Source: Pseudomonas gozinkensis
GTDB lineage: Bacteria > Pseudomonadota > Gammaproteobacteria > Pseudomonadales > Pseudomonadaceae
DNA: 64,000 nt
Reading direction: 5' to 3'
Assembly: GCF_014863585.1 (NCBI RefSeq)
Contig: NZ_CP062253.1
Span: 4,118,501 to 4,182,500, forward strand
A program made the position numbers and the translations under genes. The notes under the pieces were generated by a model. That model ran no database searches. It was not told the DNA's origin and was given only the letters and a program-made list of their open reading frames with translations. Positions 39,635 to 50,515 of this stretch are shown piece after piece. Numbering within the stretch: the stretch's first letter is position 1; each line of letters opens with the position of its first letter.

Positions 39635-41040
39635 AGCCGGCGAGCCTGTCGCTGCGGCTGGGTCTGACGGTCAGCATTCTCGGCGCACTGCTGGTGGTGT
39701 TTCTGGCGATCCTCGCGTATTTCGCCCTGACCCATGAGCTGAACGCGCTATCGCGCGACAGCCTGGAAAAGAAGCTGGAACAGGTCGAGCACAGCCTGAC
39801 GCTGTACTTCGACACCGGCGAGATCAGTGCCAAGCCGCACATTTTGCTCGATCAGGTCATGGGGCATGACAACCTGACGCTGACCATTTACGACCTGAAC
39901 AACCTGCGCACGCCGCTGCTCAAATCCGGCTCGGGCCTGACAGATCCACGGGTTGAACTGAAGGCAGTAAGGGCGACGACCGAGCAGTTGACCCACACCG
40001 ACAGCGCCGATACCGAAGGCGCGAAGTTTCTCACCGTCTCCAAGCTGATTCGCTTGAAGGATGGCAGCAACGTACCGGTGCTGCTGTCGATGGATAACGC
40101 CCACGATCAGGCTCTGCTCAGCGCCTACCTGCGCTCGACGCTGATGGCCTTGCCGTTGCTGCTGGTGTTCATCGGCCTGACCGCCTGGGGCGCGGTGCAG
40201 CGCGGACTGGCGCCGCTGCGCGAGTTTCGCAAAGTGGCGGCGCGAGTGACAACGCAGGATCTCGATCATCGCCTGTCGGTGCTGAACATGCCCCAGGAAC
40301 TCAGCGAACTGGCGCAGGGCATCAACGTCATGCTCGATCGCCTGGACAGCGGCGTGCAGCAGCTGTCGCAGTTCTCCGATGACCTGGCCCACGAGCTGCG
40401 CACGCCGATCAACAACCTGATGGGCAAGGCCCAGGTGACGCTGTCGCGGGAGCGCTCGGTCGAGGAATACACCAACGTTCTGGTGTCCTGCACCGAGGAG
40501 CTGGAGCGGGTCGCGCGGATTGTCTCGGACATGCTGTTTCTGGCCCAGGCCAGCCAGCCTGCGGCCCACGCCTCGTTCGAGCCGATTGCGCTGGAGCAAG
40601 AGGCGTTCAGGGTGGCCGACCTGTTTTCCCTGTCGGCGCAGGACAGACAGATCGACCTGAAGGTCATCGGCAGCGCTCAGGTGTCGGGCGACCGGCTGAT
40701 GATTCAGCGAGCGATTTCCAATCTGCTGTCCAATGCCCTGCGCCACTGCCCGTCCGGCAAGACCGTTTCGCTGTTCATCGAACAGGCGCCGACCGAGGTG
40801 GCGCTGCGGGTGAGCAATCCCGGTGCGGGCATCGAGGCGCAGCACCTGCCGTATCTGTTCGACCGTTTTTACCGGGTCGACAGCAGTCGCACCCGCTCAC
40901 AGGGCAGTACCGGTCTGGGGCTGGCCATCGTGCATTCGATCATGACCCTGCATCAGGGCTCCGCGCAGGTTCAAAGCCGTCCGGGAGCGATGACGGTGTT
41001 CAGTCTGGTGTTTCCCGTGGTGCACCGGGAACGGCACTAA
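39631..41040 (+). CDS. czcS: Heavy-metal sensor histidine kinase CzcS
   Basis: This 469-residue membrane kinase has a transmembrane helix at about residues 11-33, a periplasmic sensor loop and a second helix at about 168-190. A HAMP domain follows, then the DHp domain with H254 in [17 protein letters not shown]. The ATPase domain has [11 protein letters not shown] (N box) and [13 protein letters not shown] (G box). The start at 39631 overlaps the czcR stop. It is of the CzcS/CopS/IrlS heavy-metal type. No terminator was recognised; a long inverted repeat lies at 41055-41099. Confidence 0.93.
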   Translation: MKPASLSLRLGLTVSILGALLVVFLAILAYFALTHELNALSRDSLEKKLEQVEHSLTLYFDTGEISAKPHILLDQVMGHDNLTLTIYDLNNLRTPLLKSGSGLTDPRVELKAVRATTEQLTHTDSADTEGAKFLTVSKLIRLKDGSNVPVLLSMDNAHDQALLSAYLRSTLMALPLLLVFIGLTAWGAVQRGLAPLREFRKVAARVTTQDLDHRLSVLNMPQELSELAQGINVMLDRLDSGVQQLSQFSDDLAHELRTPINNLMGKAQVTLSRERSVEEYTNVLVSCTEELERVARIVSDMLFLAQASQPAAHASFEPIALEQEAFRVADLFSLSAQDRQIDLKVIGSAQVSGDRLMIQRAISNLLSNALRHCPSGKTVSLFIEQAPTEVALRVSNPGAGIEAQHLPYLFDRFYRVDSSRTRSQGSTGLGLAIVHSIMTLHQGSAQVQSRPGAMTVFSLVFPVVHRERH

Positions 41041-41412
41041 ACCTTCAAGCCGATTTGTGCGGTGTTTTCTCAAACCTCATGGGAAAAATCACCGCACAAG
41101 GGCTGCATCCATCCCCGTAAATCCTTCAGTACGAATTTGCGTCGTCGCCGCGCTGAAACGTCTGACAACGACAACAGACAGAACGCCTCAGACCGCTGAC
41201 TCCTTTCGCGTGGCTCACCCGTTGCCACGCAGTGCTGCCCCCCAGAAACACGTCCGCCCGGCGTCAATTCACGTTTTATCAGTACGTATTTCGACACCGC
41301 TGAAACCCGCGACTGGAAACGTCCGGACATTTTTGACCCCGCCTTCACCGCGCTTTTAGATTCGGCTCGTGCTTGCAACAGCACTCCCAAACAACAACCA
41401 AGGAGCAACATC
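41041..41412 (+). promoter_or_regulatory. Upstream region of the YcaO peptide operon
   Basis: Between czcS and the peptide gene are several signals. A 10-bp inverted repeat, TTGTGCGGTG (41055-41064) / CACCGCACAA (41090-41099), may end czcRS. Two similar segments, TCAGTACGAATTT (41126-41138) and TCAGTACGTATTT (41279-41291), occur in direct repeat. A plausible sigma-70 promoter has TTGACC at 41333-41338 and TAGATT at 41357-41362 (18-bp spacing), about 50 bp before the start codon. Promoter use is inferred. Confidence 0.5.
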
Positions 41413-41541
41413 ATGGGCTACATGGGCAGTTTGAACGCAAACCCTATTGATGAACTGGAAGAGCAGGAAGCCCCCTCGCCAGAGCAGATCGAAGCGCTAC
41501 AACTGACCGAGGAAGAACAGGCAGAGCTGAACGCCGAGTGA
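41413..41541 (+). CDS. Putative RiPP precursor peptide (42 residues)
   Basis: A strong AAGGAG lies 8 bp upstream of the ATG. The peptide opens MGYMGSLNANP, which has no charged residue. The remaining 31 residues are acidic: 12 Asp/Glu in the whole peptide, no Lys, Arg, His or Cys. They look helical (PEQIEALQLTEEEQAEL). The gene directly precedes a YcaO gene, so a substrate role is likely. By layout the core may be N-terminal with an acidic C-terminal follower, as in the bottromycin precursor (which begins MGPVVVFDC). The only side chains a YcaO enzyme could cyclise are S6, S22 and T32; amidine formation at the backbone is another option. Function is inference. Confidence 0.72.
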   Translation: MGYMGSLNANPIDELEEQEAPSPEQIEALQLTEEEQAELNAE

Positions 41542-41546
41542 CAGAA

Positions 41547-41573
41547 CCTGCGAGGGCCTTGCGCCCTCGCGGG
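41547..41573 (+). terminator. Hairpin between the precursor and YcaO genes
   Basis: CCTGCGAGGGC / GCCCTCGCGGG forms an 11-bp stem (one G-U pair) with loop CTTGC, 5 bp after the precursor stop. There is no long U tract. RiPP operons often have such a partial terminator or mRNA stabiliser here, so that precursor exceeds enzyme. Confidence 0.65.
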
Positions 41574-41591
41574 CTTTCCAGGAAGGGAATC

Positions 41592-42815
41592 ATGGACAAG
41601 ACAACGTTGGCCGAGCGTGAGCTCACGGCCGACCAGGCAGAGCGGCGTATTCACACCGAACTTTCACACCTGGGCCTCACACCGCACACCCGCACCCTCG
41701 GTAGCAAAGTGGTTGCCGTTCAGGCGAGTCTTCATGGCTGCGACAACCGTCATGCCCGCGGCTCCGGCAAGGGCTATGCGGATCAGGCGCACCTGGGCGC
41801 GCTTTATGAAGCGCTCGAGCACTACTGGACGGATGAGCTCTGTACCACCGATGTTCACCACGAAACGGAAGGCTATTTCAAAGACACGCCGATCTTCGCC
41901 GATGACTCGCTTCTGTACAGGCTCACCTGCCAGAAAAACGTGCGCATCACCTGCCGGACCTATGTCTGTCCGCCCTGGCATGAGAGGTTTTCCTATCCGG
42001 TGGCGCTGACCTCGCCAAACGGCTCACGTTTGCCCTCGTTACCGGGCACGGCCGACTATCGAGCCGTGCAGCGCTACGCCAGCAACAGCGGCACCGCGAT
42101 TGGCGCCACTTACAACGAAGCGATGCTGCACGCCGCAAACGAATGCATCGAGCGCGATGCCGTGTCGTTGTTTCTGCTCGATCATTTTTATTATCAGAAC
42201 CATCCACCACTGCGACGGGTGGCGCGCCTCACTGAAAGCGACGAACTCGCCCGTCTGTGGGCCGATGCCGAACAGGAAATCGACGGCGAAATCGTGCTGG
42301 TGGATATCAGCACCGAGTTCGAGACCCGGACTTTTCTGGCCTTCACCATGAAGCGGGGTGCTCACCCCCAGGTATTCGGCAGCGGCAGTTCCCTCGACCC
42401 GCGCCATGCGGCGTGGCGGGCACTCACTGAACTGGTGCAGTTGCAACTGAGTGCCACCGAACCCGAATACCGCCAGACGCTACTCAATGCGCTGCGCAAC
42501 CTGAAGCCTTTCCCGCGTCTGCTGCGCTGTGCGCAATTCGATCCGCAGACGCTGCTGCATCGCTGCGTTCAACACGAGGTGAGACTGCCGGATTCCGCTA
42601 AAGACCTGTCGGTGGACAATCAACTGCACTTGCTGACTCAAGACCTGCGGATTCATGGCCGTACGCTCGGTGCAGCCGTCCTGCAGCGAACCGAGCTCGG
42701 CACGACCCTGCTCAACGTGGTGATCCCCGGACTGGAACGCTTCTTCGTGGTCTCCAGCGGTAACGTCGTCGTCCCGCAAGCCCGGGGCCGCACGCTGGAG
42801 AGGCCCGCCCCATGA
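41592..42815 (+). CDS. YcaO-domain protein (putative azoline/amidine-forming RiPP enzyme)
   Basis: YcaO enzymes activate peptide backbone amides with ATP to make azolines, amidines or thioamides. The 407-residue protein has the ATP/Mg motifs GSGKGYADQAHLGALYEALE (57-76) and GATYNEAMLHAANECIERDA (171-190), an ALTELVQLQLS helix, and the C-terminal VIPGLERFF...GNVVVPQARG of peptide-modifying YcaOs. It ends RPAP, in line with the proline-rich C-termini of cyclodehydratases. No E1-like, TfuA or dehydrogenase partner is encoded nearby. GGAAGGGA precedes the ATG at 41592. Its stop overlaps the methyltransferase start by 4 bp. Confidence 0.88.
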   Translation: MDKTTLAERELTADQAERRIHTELSHLGLTPHTRTLGSKVVAVQASLHGCDNRHARGSGKGYADQAHLGALYEALEHYWTDELCTTDVHHETEGYFKDTPIFADDSLLYRLTCQKNVRITCRTYVCPPWHERFSYPVALTSPNGSRLPSLPGTADYRAVQRYASNSGTAIGATYNEAMLHAANECIERDAVSLFLLDHFYYQNHPPLRRVARLTESDELARLWADAEQEIDGEIVLVDISTEFETRTFLAFTMKRGAHPQVFGSGSSLDPRHAAWRALTELVQLQLSATEPEYRQTLLNALRNLKPFPRLLRCAQFDPQTLLHRCVQHEVRLPDSAKDLSVDNQLHLLTQDLRIHGRTLGAAVLQRTELGTTLLNVVIPGLERFFVVSSGNVVVPQARGRTLERPAP

Positions 42816-43762
42816 ACCGACTCGATCGCACCCGGGAATTGACACTGGCCCGATCCCTGCGCCTTTACCTCAACGAGAACGGCGCTGTTGGCCACTACCT
42901 CGAACCACGAGGCAGTGGACTGCATCACGTTTTTTTCCTGCGGGTGAACGATGAGCTGTGGGTCGGCCGCAAGCTCCTGCAGCGTGACCGGCATTTTCGG
43001 TGGCAGGCCAACAGCGCGCTCAAACCCGGCATGTTGTTCGGCCCGCATCTCCATTCATTGTGGGGTAATGACGGGTTGTCGATCGGCTATCGGACGGTCT
43101 CCCCCGCAGACAAAGCGCAGGCCTTCGAGCACGCAAGGCATCAGGCTGACAGCGAGATCCTGTTTCCCTTTCCACTGCTGGATGAGAAAGGTCGGGAGGC
43201 GGTCTGCCCGGCAGACTTCTGGCACTGCAACGAATCACTGGCCGAACAACTGAACACCGACGAACACCACTTGCGCGAATACTGCGCCGGGCTGCTCCAG
43301 GCCATCACTGAAAAAGGCGCACTGATTTACGACCCGGCGTGCTCGACCGGCGCGTTCATCGCCCATCTCGCCCGCGCCCTGCCCGACTGTCTGTGTCTGG
43401 GCAGTGACCGTTCGGCCTCGATGATCGAACACGCCAGGCGATGGCACAGCGGGACATCCGTGGAGTTCGACGTGCTGGAGGCAAGTGAAGCCTTCGATAC
43501 CGGCATCCGCTGCGATGTTTTGATCCTGCGTTTCCTCAACGCCGAAGTCTTGACCCGCCGTGAGGCCCAACCCGCATTCGAATCGCTGATCCGTTGCGTC
43601 AAACCCGGCGGCACGATCCTCGTTTTCGGTCACACCCCGGTGTTGATCCCGATCACCTGGCTCGCCTCCCTCCACAACCTGAAACTTGAATCCAGCGTCG
43701 CTGCGCTGCCGGGGCAAATCGAGCTGTTCCAGTTCTATCGTCTGACGGTTCCGGCGCCATGA
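42812..43762 (+). CDS. SAM-dependent methyltransferase with N-terminal extension (YcaO operon)
   Basis: This is a 316-residue protein. The C-terminal half is a class I methyltransferase: motif I YDPACSTGAF (173-182), an acidic post-I position in LGSDRS, and IRCVKPGGTILVFGH. The N-terminal ~150 residues match no family I can name and may bind the peptide. There is no NPPY motif, so it is not an N6-adenine DNA methylase. ATGA overlaps on both sides tie it to the YcaO protein and the hydrolase. It probably methylates the modified peptide; target unknown. Confidence 0.8.
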   Translation: MNRLDRTRELTLARSLRLYLNENGAVGHYLEPRGSGLHHVFFLRVNDELWVGRKLLQRDRHFRWQANSALKPGMLFGPHLHSLWGNDGLSIGYRTVSPADKAQAFEHARHQADSEILFPFPLLDEKGREAVCPADFWHCNESLAEQLNTDEHHLREYCAGLLQAITEKGALIYDPACSTGAFIAHLARALPDCLCLGSDRSASMIEHARRWHSGTSVEFDVLEASEAFDTGIRCDVLILRFLNAEVLTRREAQPAFESLIRCVKPGGTILVFGHTPVLIPITWLASLHNLKLESSVAALPGQIELFQFYRLTVPAP

Positions 43763-44637
43763 GCTTTTCCCTGCACAGCCGAGGCTATTACCCGACCGGC
43801 GACGGCCATCAACTCTATTGGGAACGGCATGGTGTTCCGGGACACGAACCGGTGTTTTTCCTCCATGGCGGCCCCGGCGGACGCATCAGCCGCCACCATT
43901 TGCAGTTCTTCGAACCGGGAAGGTTCGACATCATCCTGTTTGACCAGCGCGGTTGCGGGCGCTCGACGCCCTATGGGGAACTGCGGGACAACAACACCGG
44001 GCTGTGTGTTGAAGACATTGATGCCCTGCGCCAGCATTTCGGTTTCGAAAAAATCAGTGTGCTGGGCGTGTCATGGGGCAGCTGGCTGGCGATCCAGTAC
44101 CAACAGCGCTACCCGCAGCACTTGCTGAAAACCACACTGGTTTCGGTGTTCGTGCCGTTTGCCGCCAATGTCAGGGCCTACGATCAGGCGCTCAATGACG
44201 GACTGGCGCAATCGTCTCAAGCGTCGACCGGGCACCGCGCGAAGGACATCTATCGGATCCTCGGCGAAGGCTGCCCATTACAGCAACACCGCGCCGCCAT
44301 CGAATGGCTGAATGCCGTTCTGCGTCGCACAGGGCAGACGATTTGCCCCGACACACTGGAACGTTTCGTCGATCAGGAGGCAGTGCTCGCGATCCGCCTC
44401 GAACTGCATTACCACCTGCAGAACTACTGCTTCACGCCAAAGGATGAAGACCTGACCCTCGACGACAACACCCTGCTGATCCAGGGCATCCGCGACACCC
44501 ATGGCATGGCCAGCGTGCGCTGGCTAAGGCAACGCATGAACATCCACTGCCGGCTGCTGCACGCCGGGCACAATGCCTTTGAAAACGCCCTCCTCAAAGC
44601 GGTGCGTCGGGCGGTGAAACGTGAAATCGAAAGGTGA
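43759..44637 (+). CDS. Alpha/beta hydrolase, proline iminopeptidase-like (YcaO operon)
   Basis: This 292-residue protein closely resembles proline iminopeptidases (S33 peptidases, usual length about 310-320). It has HGGPGG (36-41, oxyanion hole) and FDQRGCGRSTPYGE. The nucleophile elbow is GVSWGS with S105; a likely triad is D246 (IQGIRDTHG) and H271 (LHAGHNAFE). It could trim an N-terminal residue or cleave the follower of the modified peptide. In bottromycin biosynthesis an alpha/beta hydrolase instead acts as an epimerase, so a non-proteolytic role is possible. The ATGA overlap with the methyltransferase makes it the last gene of the operon. Confidence 0.85.
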   Translation: MSFSLHSRGYYPTGDGHQLYWERHGVPGHEPVFFLHGGPGGRISRHHLQFFEPGRFDIILFDQRGCGRSTPYGELRDNNTGLCVEDIDALRQHFGFEKISVLGVSWGSWLAIQYQQRYPQHLLKTTLVSVFVPFAANVRAYDQALNDGLAQSSQASTGHRAKDIYRILGEGCPLQQHRAAIEWLNAVLRRTGQTICPDTLERFVDQEAVLAIRLELHYHLQNYCFTPKDEDLTLDDNTLLIQGIRDTHGMASVRWLRQRMNIHCRLLHAGHNAFENALLKAVRRAVKREIER

Positions 44638-44987
44638 GCGTTATATGACCGTAGGATTTTTTTCCGTTACTGGCCCGTCCCGCCGGGAACACAGAAAGCT
44701 CTCTCCATATTGCCCGTCTCGTCCTACAGCCACGCCAGGAAACAAGACGTTATCTTGGGTCACGGTTTACCAAGCGGCTGAGGCCAGAACGGACAATGAA
44801 ACGTGAAATCTTTTTTGAGCTGGTGAGCAGCTTCGATTCATCGGTGGTCGAGCGACGGAGCAAAGTCATGCAGTTTCCTTATATAGCGCGACATGCAGGC
44901 TTGTCCCTCACCTGCACAGAACAAATCCGGGACTTTGCCGCCCCCCTCGATTCTGGCTATATTTGTCCAGAATATGAGGAAGACATG
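44638..44987. other. Gene-poor spacer between the YcaO operon and the toxin-antitoxin pair
   Basis: This region of about 350 bp has no convincing gene. A 53-codon frame at 44645-44806 lacks a ribosome site and similarity. TGAAACGTGAAATC occurs at 44615-44628 (end of the hydrolase gene) and again at 44797-44810, a 14-bp direct repeat 182 bp apart that could mark an insertion or duplication scar. A possible promoter (TTGCCG at 44935, TATATT at 44958, 17-bp spacing) precedes the antitoxin gene. Confidence 0.5.
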
Positions 44988-45227
44988 ATGATCATCGTTC
45001 CGTTGGCCGAAGCAAAAAACAATCTATCCAGACTCGTCGATGAGGCCGCCTCGGGGCAGATCATTACAATTGCCAAACATGGGCGTGCACTCGCTCGTCT
45101 GGTTCCTGTCACCAAGGCTCAAGGTCCGCGTATAGGTGCGATGAAGGGCAAACTCGTGCTTCCCGAAAACTTCGACGCGCCACTACCGGATGACATGCTC
45201 GACGCGTTTGAGGGTGGCCAGTCATGA
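44988..45227 (+). CDS. Type II antitoxin, Phd/YefM family
   Basis: This 79-residue antitoxin has the Phd/YefM N-terminal DNA-binding motif (PLAEAKNNLSRLVDEAASG, then ITIAKHGRALARLVPV). The C-terminal segment (LPENFDAPLPDDMLDAFEGG) is the kind that wraps the toxin; LP-NFD-PLPDD-LDAFEG is typical of partners of PIN toxins. Start chosen at the second of two ATGs (44985, 44988), 7 bp after AGGA. A longer frame from 44796 is not supported. ATGA overlap with the toxin. Confidence 0.9.
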   Translation: MIIVPLAEAKNNLSRLVDEAASGQIITIAKHGRALARLVPVTKAQGPRIGAMKGKLVLPENFDAPLPDDMLDAFEGGQS

Positions 45228-45601
45228 GGGTATTGCTCGACACCCACATTCTGCTCTGGACGCTTTCAGACGACTCCAGACTCTCCGCAAAAGCCAGAAA
45301 ACTGATTGAGAACGCCACCGAAATCTACATCAGCGCTGCGACCTATTGGGAGATGGCGATCAAGGTCGGCCTCGGTAAGTTGAATGTTGATCTCGAAGAA
45401 ATAAGGCAATACAGCCTCGACAGCGGCTTTGTAGAACTCCCGGTGACTTCAGAACACGCCATTGCCGTAAAGGAGCTTGAACACCACCATCGCGATCCAT
45501 TCGATCGGCTTATTGTTGCAACAGCCATGGTAGAGCCGATGAAGCTGCTAACCGCCGATCCCCTGGTGGCTCAGTACACAGATCTGGCTGTTCTGGTCTG
45601 A
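45224..45601 (+). CDS. PIN-domain ribonuclease toxin, VapC-like
   Basis: This 125-residue PIN-domain protein starts MRVLLDTHILLWTLSDD. The acidic metal-binding residues are D6, E43 (TYWEMAIKV) and D91/D94 (HHRDPFDRLIVATA). Such toxins cleave RNA, often initiator tRNA or the 23S sarcin-ricin loop; the target here is unknown. It forms a toxin-antitoxin operon with the overlapping Phd-type gene. It sits at the boundary of the RiPP cluster and may stabilise it. Confidence 0.92.
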   Translation: MRVLLDTHILLWTLSDDSRLSAKARKLIENATEIYISAATYWEMAIKVGLGKLNVDLEEIRQYSLDSGFVELPVTSEHAIAVKELEHHHRDPFDRLIVATAMVEPMKLLTADPLVAQYTDLAVLV

Positions 45602-45614
45602 ATCCCGCACAAAG

Positions 45615-45638
45615 AAAAACGGCACCCGAAGGTGCCGT
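45615..45638 (-). terminator. Terminator of the glycerol-type ABC operon
   Basis: On the minus strand, ACGGCACC-TTCG-GGTGCCGT (perfect 8-bp stem, UUCG loop) is followed by TTTTT, 19 bp after the stop of the binding-protein gene. It also separates the convergent toxin gene. Confidence 0.92.
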
Positions 45639-45656
45639 CCCGTCCCGCAAAAACGC

Positions 45657-47399
<1,743 letters not shown>

Positions 47400-47446
47400 A
47401 GAGACCTCCTGTTAGGTTTTCGGAGCAAGATTGCCGAGCGATTCGA

Positions 47447-47719
47447 CTAGCCCCAACGCATCACAGCCAACAGCCACACCAGGGACAACGCGGACGCTAC
47501 CCAGATGCTCCAGTCGGTCACGCCGATTACCAGCAGATGCAGGTAGGCGCTGCCGAGAAGACCGATGAACAAGCGATCGCCACGGGTGGTGGCAATCGGC
47601 AGAAACCCTCGCCGCAAGATGCTCGGCGAGCGCAGTTCCCAGGTGGTCATGCCCACCAGGATCAAACCAATCACGATGAAAAACGCCGCCGTCGGGACGG
47701 TCCAGCTCATCCATTCCAT
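47447..47719 (-). CDS. Small membrane protein of the glycerol-type ABC operon (DUF2160, GlpU-like)
   Basis: This 90-residue protein has two to three hydrophobic segments (TAAFFIVIGLILVGMTTWEL, YLHLLVIG and SALSLVWLLAVM). It belongs to the DUF2160 family always found in these operons; it may be an accessory of the permease. Two adjacent ATGs (47722, 47719) follow GAGGA; the second has better spacing. Confidence 0.82.
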   Translation of the reverse strand: MEWMSWTVPTAAFFIVIGLILVGMTTWELRSPSILRRGFLPIATTRGDRLFIGLLGSAYLHLLVIGVTDWSIWVASALSLVWLLAVMRWG

Positions 47720-47729
47720 CATCAGTTCC

Positions 47730-48530
<801 letters not shown>

Positions 48531-48539
48531 GGCCGGGCC

Positions 48540-49402
<863 letters not shown>

Positions 49403-49406
<4 letters not shown>

Positions 49407-50515
49407 GGCTGTACCTCGCTGTCGGTTGCATCCAGCAGAAACTCGTCGGCGTAGACCATCAGCCACTGCGCCGGAAAACTGATGTAGGCCGTGCCCTGCG
49501 GCACCGGTTTGTCCTCGGCCAGACGCACTTTCAGCAGCGCGCCATCGAGATCCAGGGTCATGATCTTGTACGTGCCGAGGTCTTCGACGTGTACGACCCG
49601 CGCCTGCATCGCATCATCGAACGGTTCGTCCCACACGTGAATGAACTCGGGACGAATGCCGACCTTCAGATTTTTCCACTGACCGTGTTCGATATGGCGC
49701 TGCAAGCCGTCGGACAGCGGCAGGTGGGTCGAGTTGAAGCCGACCCCGCCCGGTTGCGGCTGCACTTCGATCAGGTTCATCCCCGGGCTGCCGATGAAGT
49801 AGCCGACAAAGGTGTGGCTCGGCCGCTCGAACAATTCCCGTGGGGTGCCGAACTGGACGATCTGGCCGCCGTACATCACCGCGATCTTGTCGGCGAAAGT
49901 TGAAGCCTCCAACTGATCGTGGGTGACGTAGACCATGGTGATGTTGAACTGCTCGTGGATCTGCTTGAGCTTGCGCCGCAGTTTCCATTTCAGGTGCGGG
50001 TCGATCACCGTCAGCGGCTCGTCGAACAGGATCGCCGACACGTCATCGCGCACCAGGCCACGGCCCATGGAGACTTTCTGTTTTTCGTCGGCGGTAAGGT
50101 TGCGCGCCTTTTTACTCAGCAGGTTTTGCAGGTCGAGGACTTCGGCGATTTCCTGCACCTTGCTGTGTACTTTCGCCTCGGCCAGGCCCTGATTTCTCAA
50201 GGGAAAGGCCAGGTTGTCGAACACGGTCATGGTGTCGTAGACCACCGGGAACTGGAACACCTGAGCGATGTTGCGCTTCTCCGGGGTCAGGTCGTTGACC
50301 GCTTTGCCATCGAACAGCACATGGCCCTGGGACGGGCTGAGCAAACCGGAAATGATGTTGAGCAACGTCGATTTGCCGCAACCCGAAGGGCCGAGCAAGG
50401 CATAGGCGCCGCCCTGCTCCCAGATGTGGTCCATCTCGCGGATCGCGTAATCCTCGGGCCCGCTCGGGGTTTTGCTGTAGCTGTGGGCGAGGTGCTGCAA
50501 ACGGATTTCGGCCAT
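49403..50515 (-). CDS. glpT: ABC transporter ATP-binding protein, glycerol-type (GlpT-like)
   Basis: This 370-residue ATPase has Walker A GPSGCGKST (42-50), Walker B AILFDEPLTVIDP and the switch His in YVTHDQLEA. The ABC signature is degenerate: where LSGGQ is expected it reads NLTADEKQK (139-147). The partner ATPase has an intact LSGGQ, so a heterodimer with one canonical composite ATP site is likely. The C-terminal part is an OB-fold regulatory domain of the MalK type. 1-bp overlap with glpS. Confidence 0.88.

Noticed and set aside
44645..44806. A 53-codon frame after the hydrolase gene (MTVGFFSVTGPSRREH...) as a second RiPP precursor
   Set aside because: It has no ribosome site, a basic low-similarity sequence and no resemblance to the acidic peptide; it spans the possible insertion scar.
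44796..44987. N-terminal extension of the antitoxin from 44796 (a 143-codon frame)
   Set aside because: Phd/YefM proteins are about 80 residues and the ribosome site and DNA-binding motif fit the ATGs at 44985/44988.
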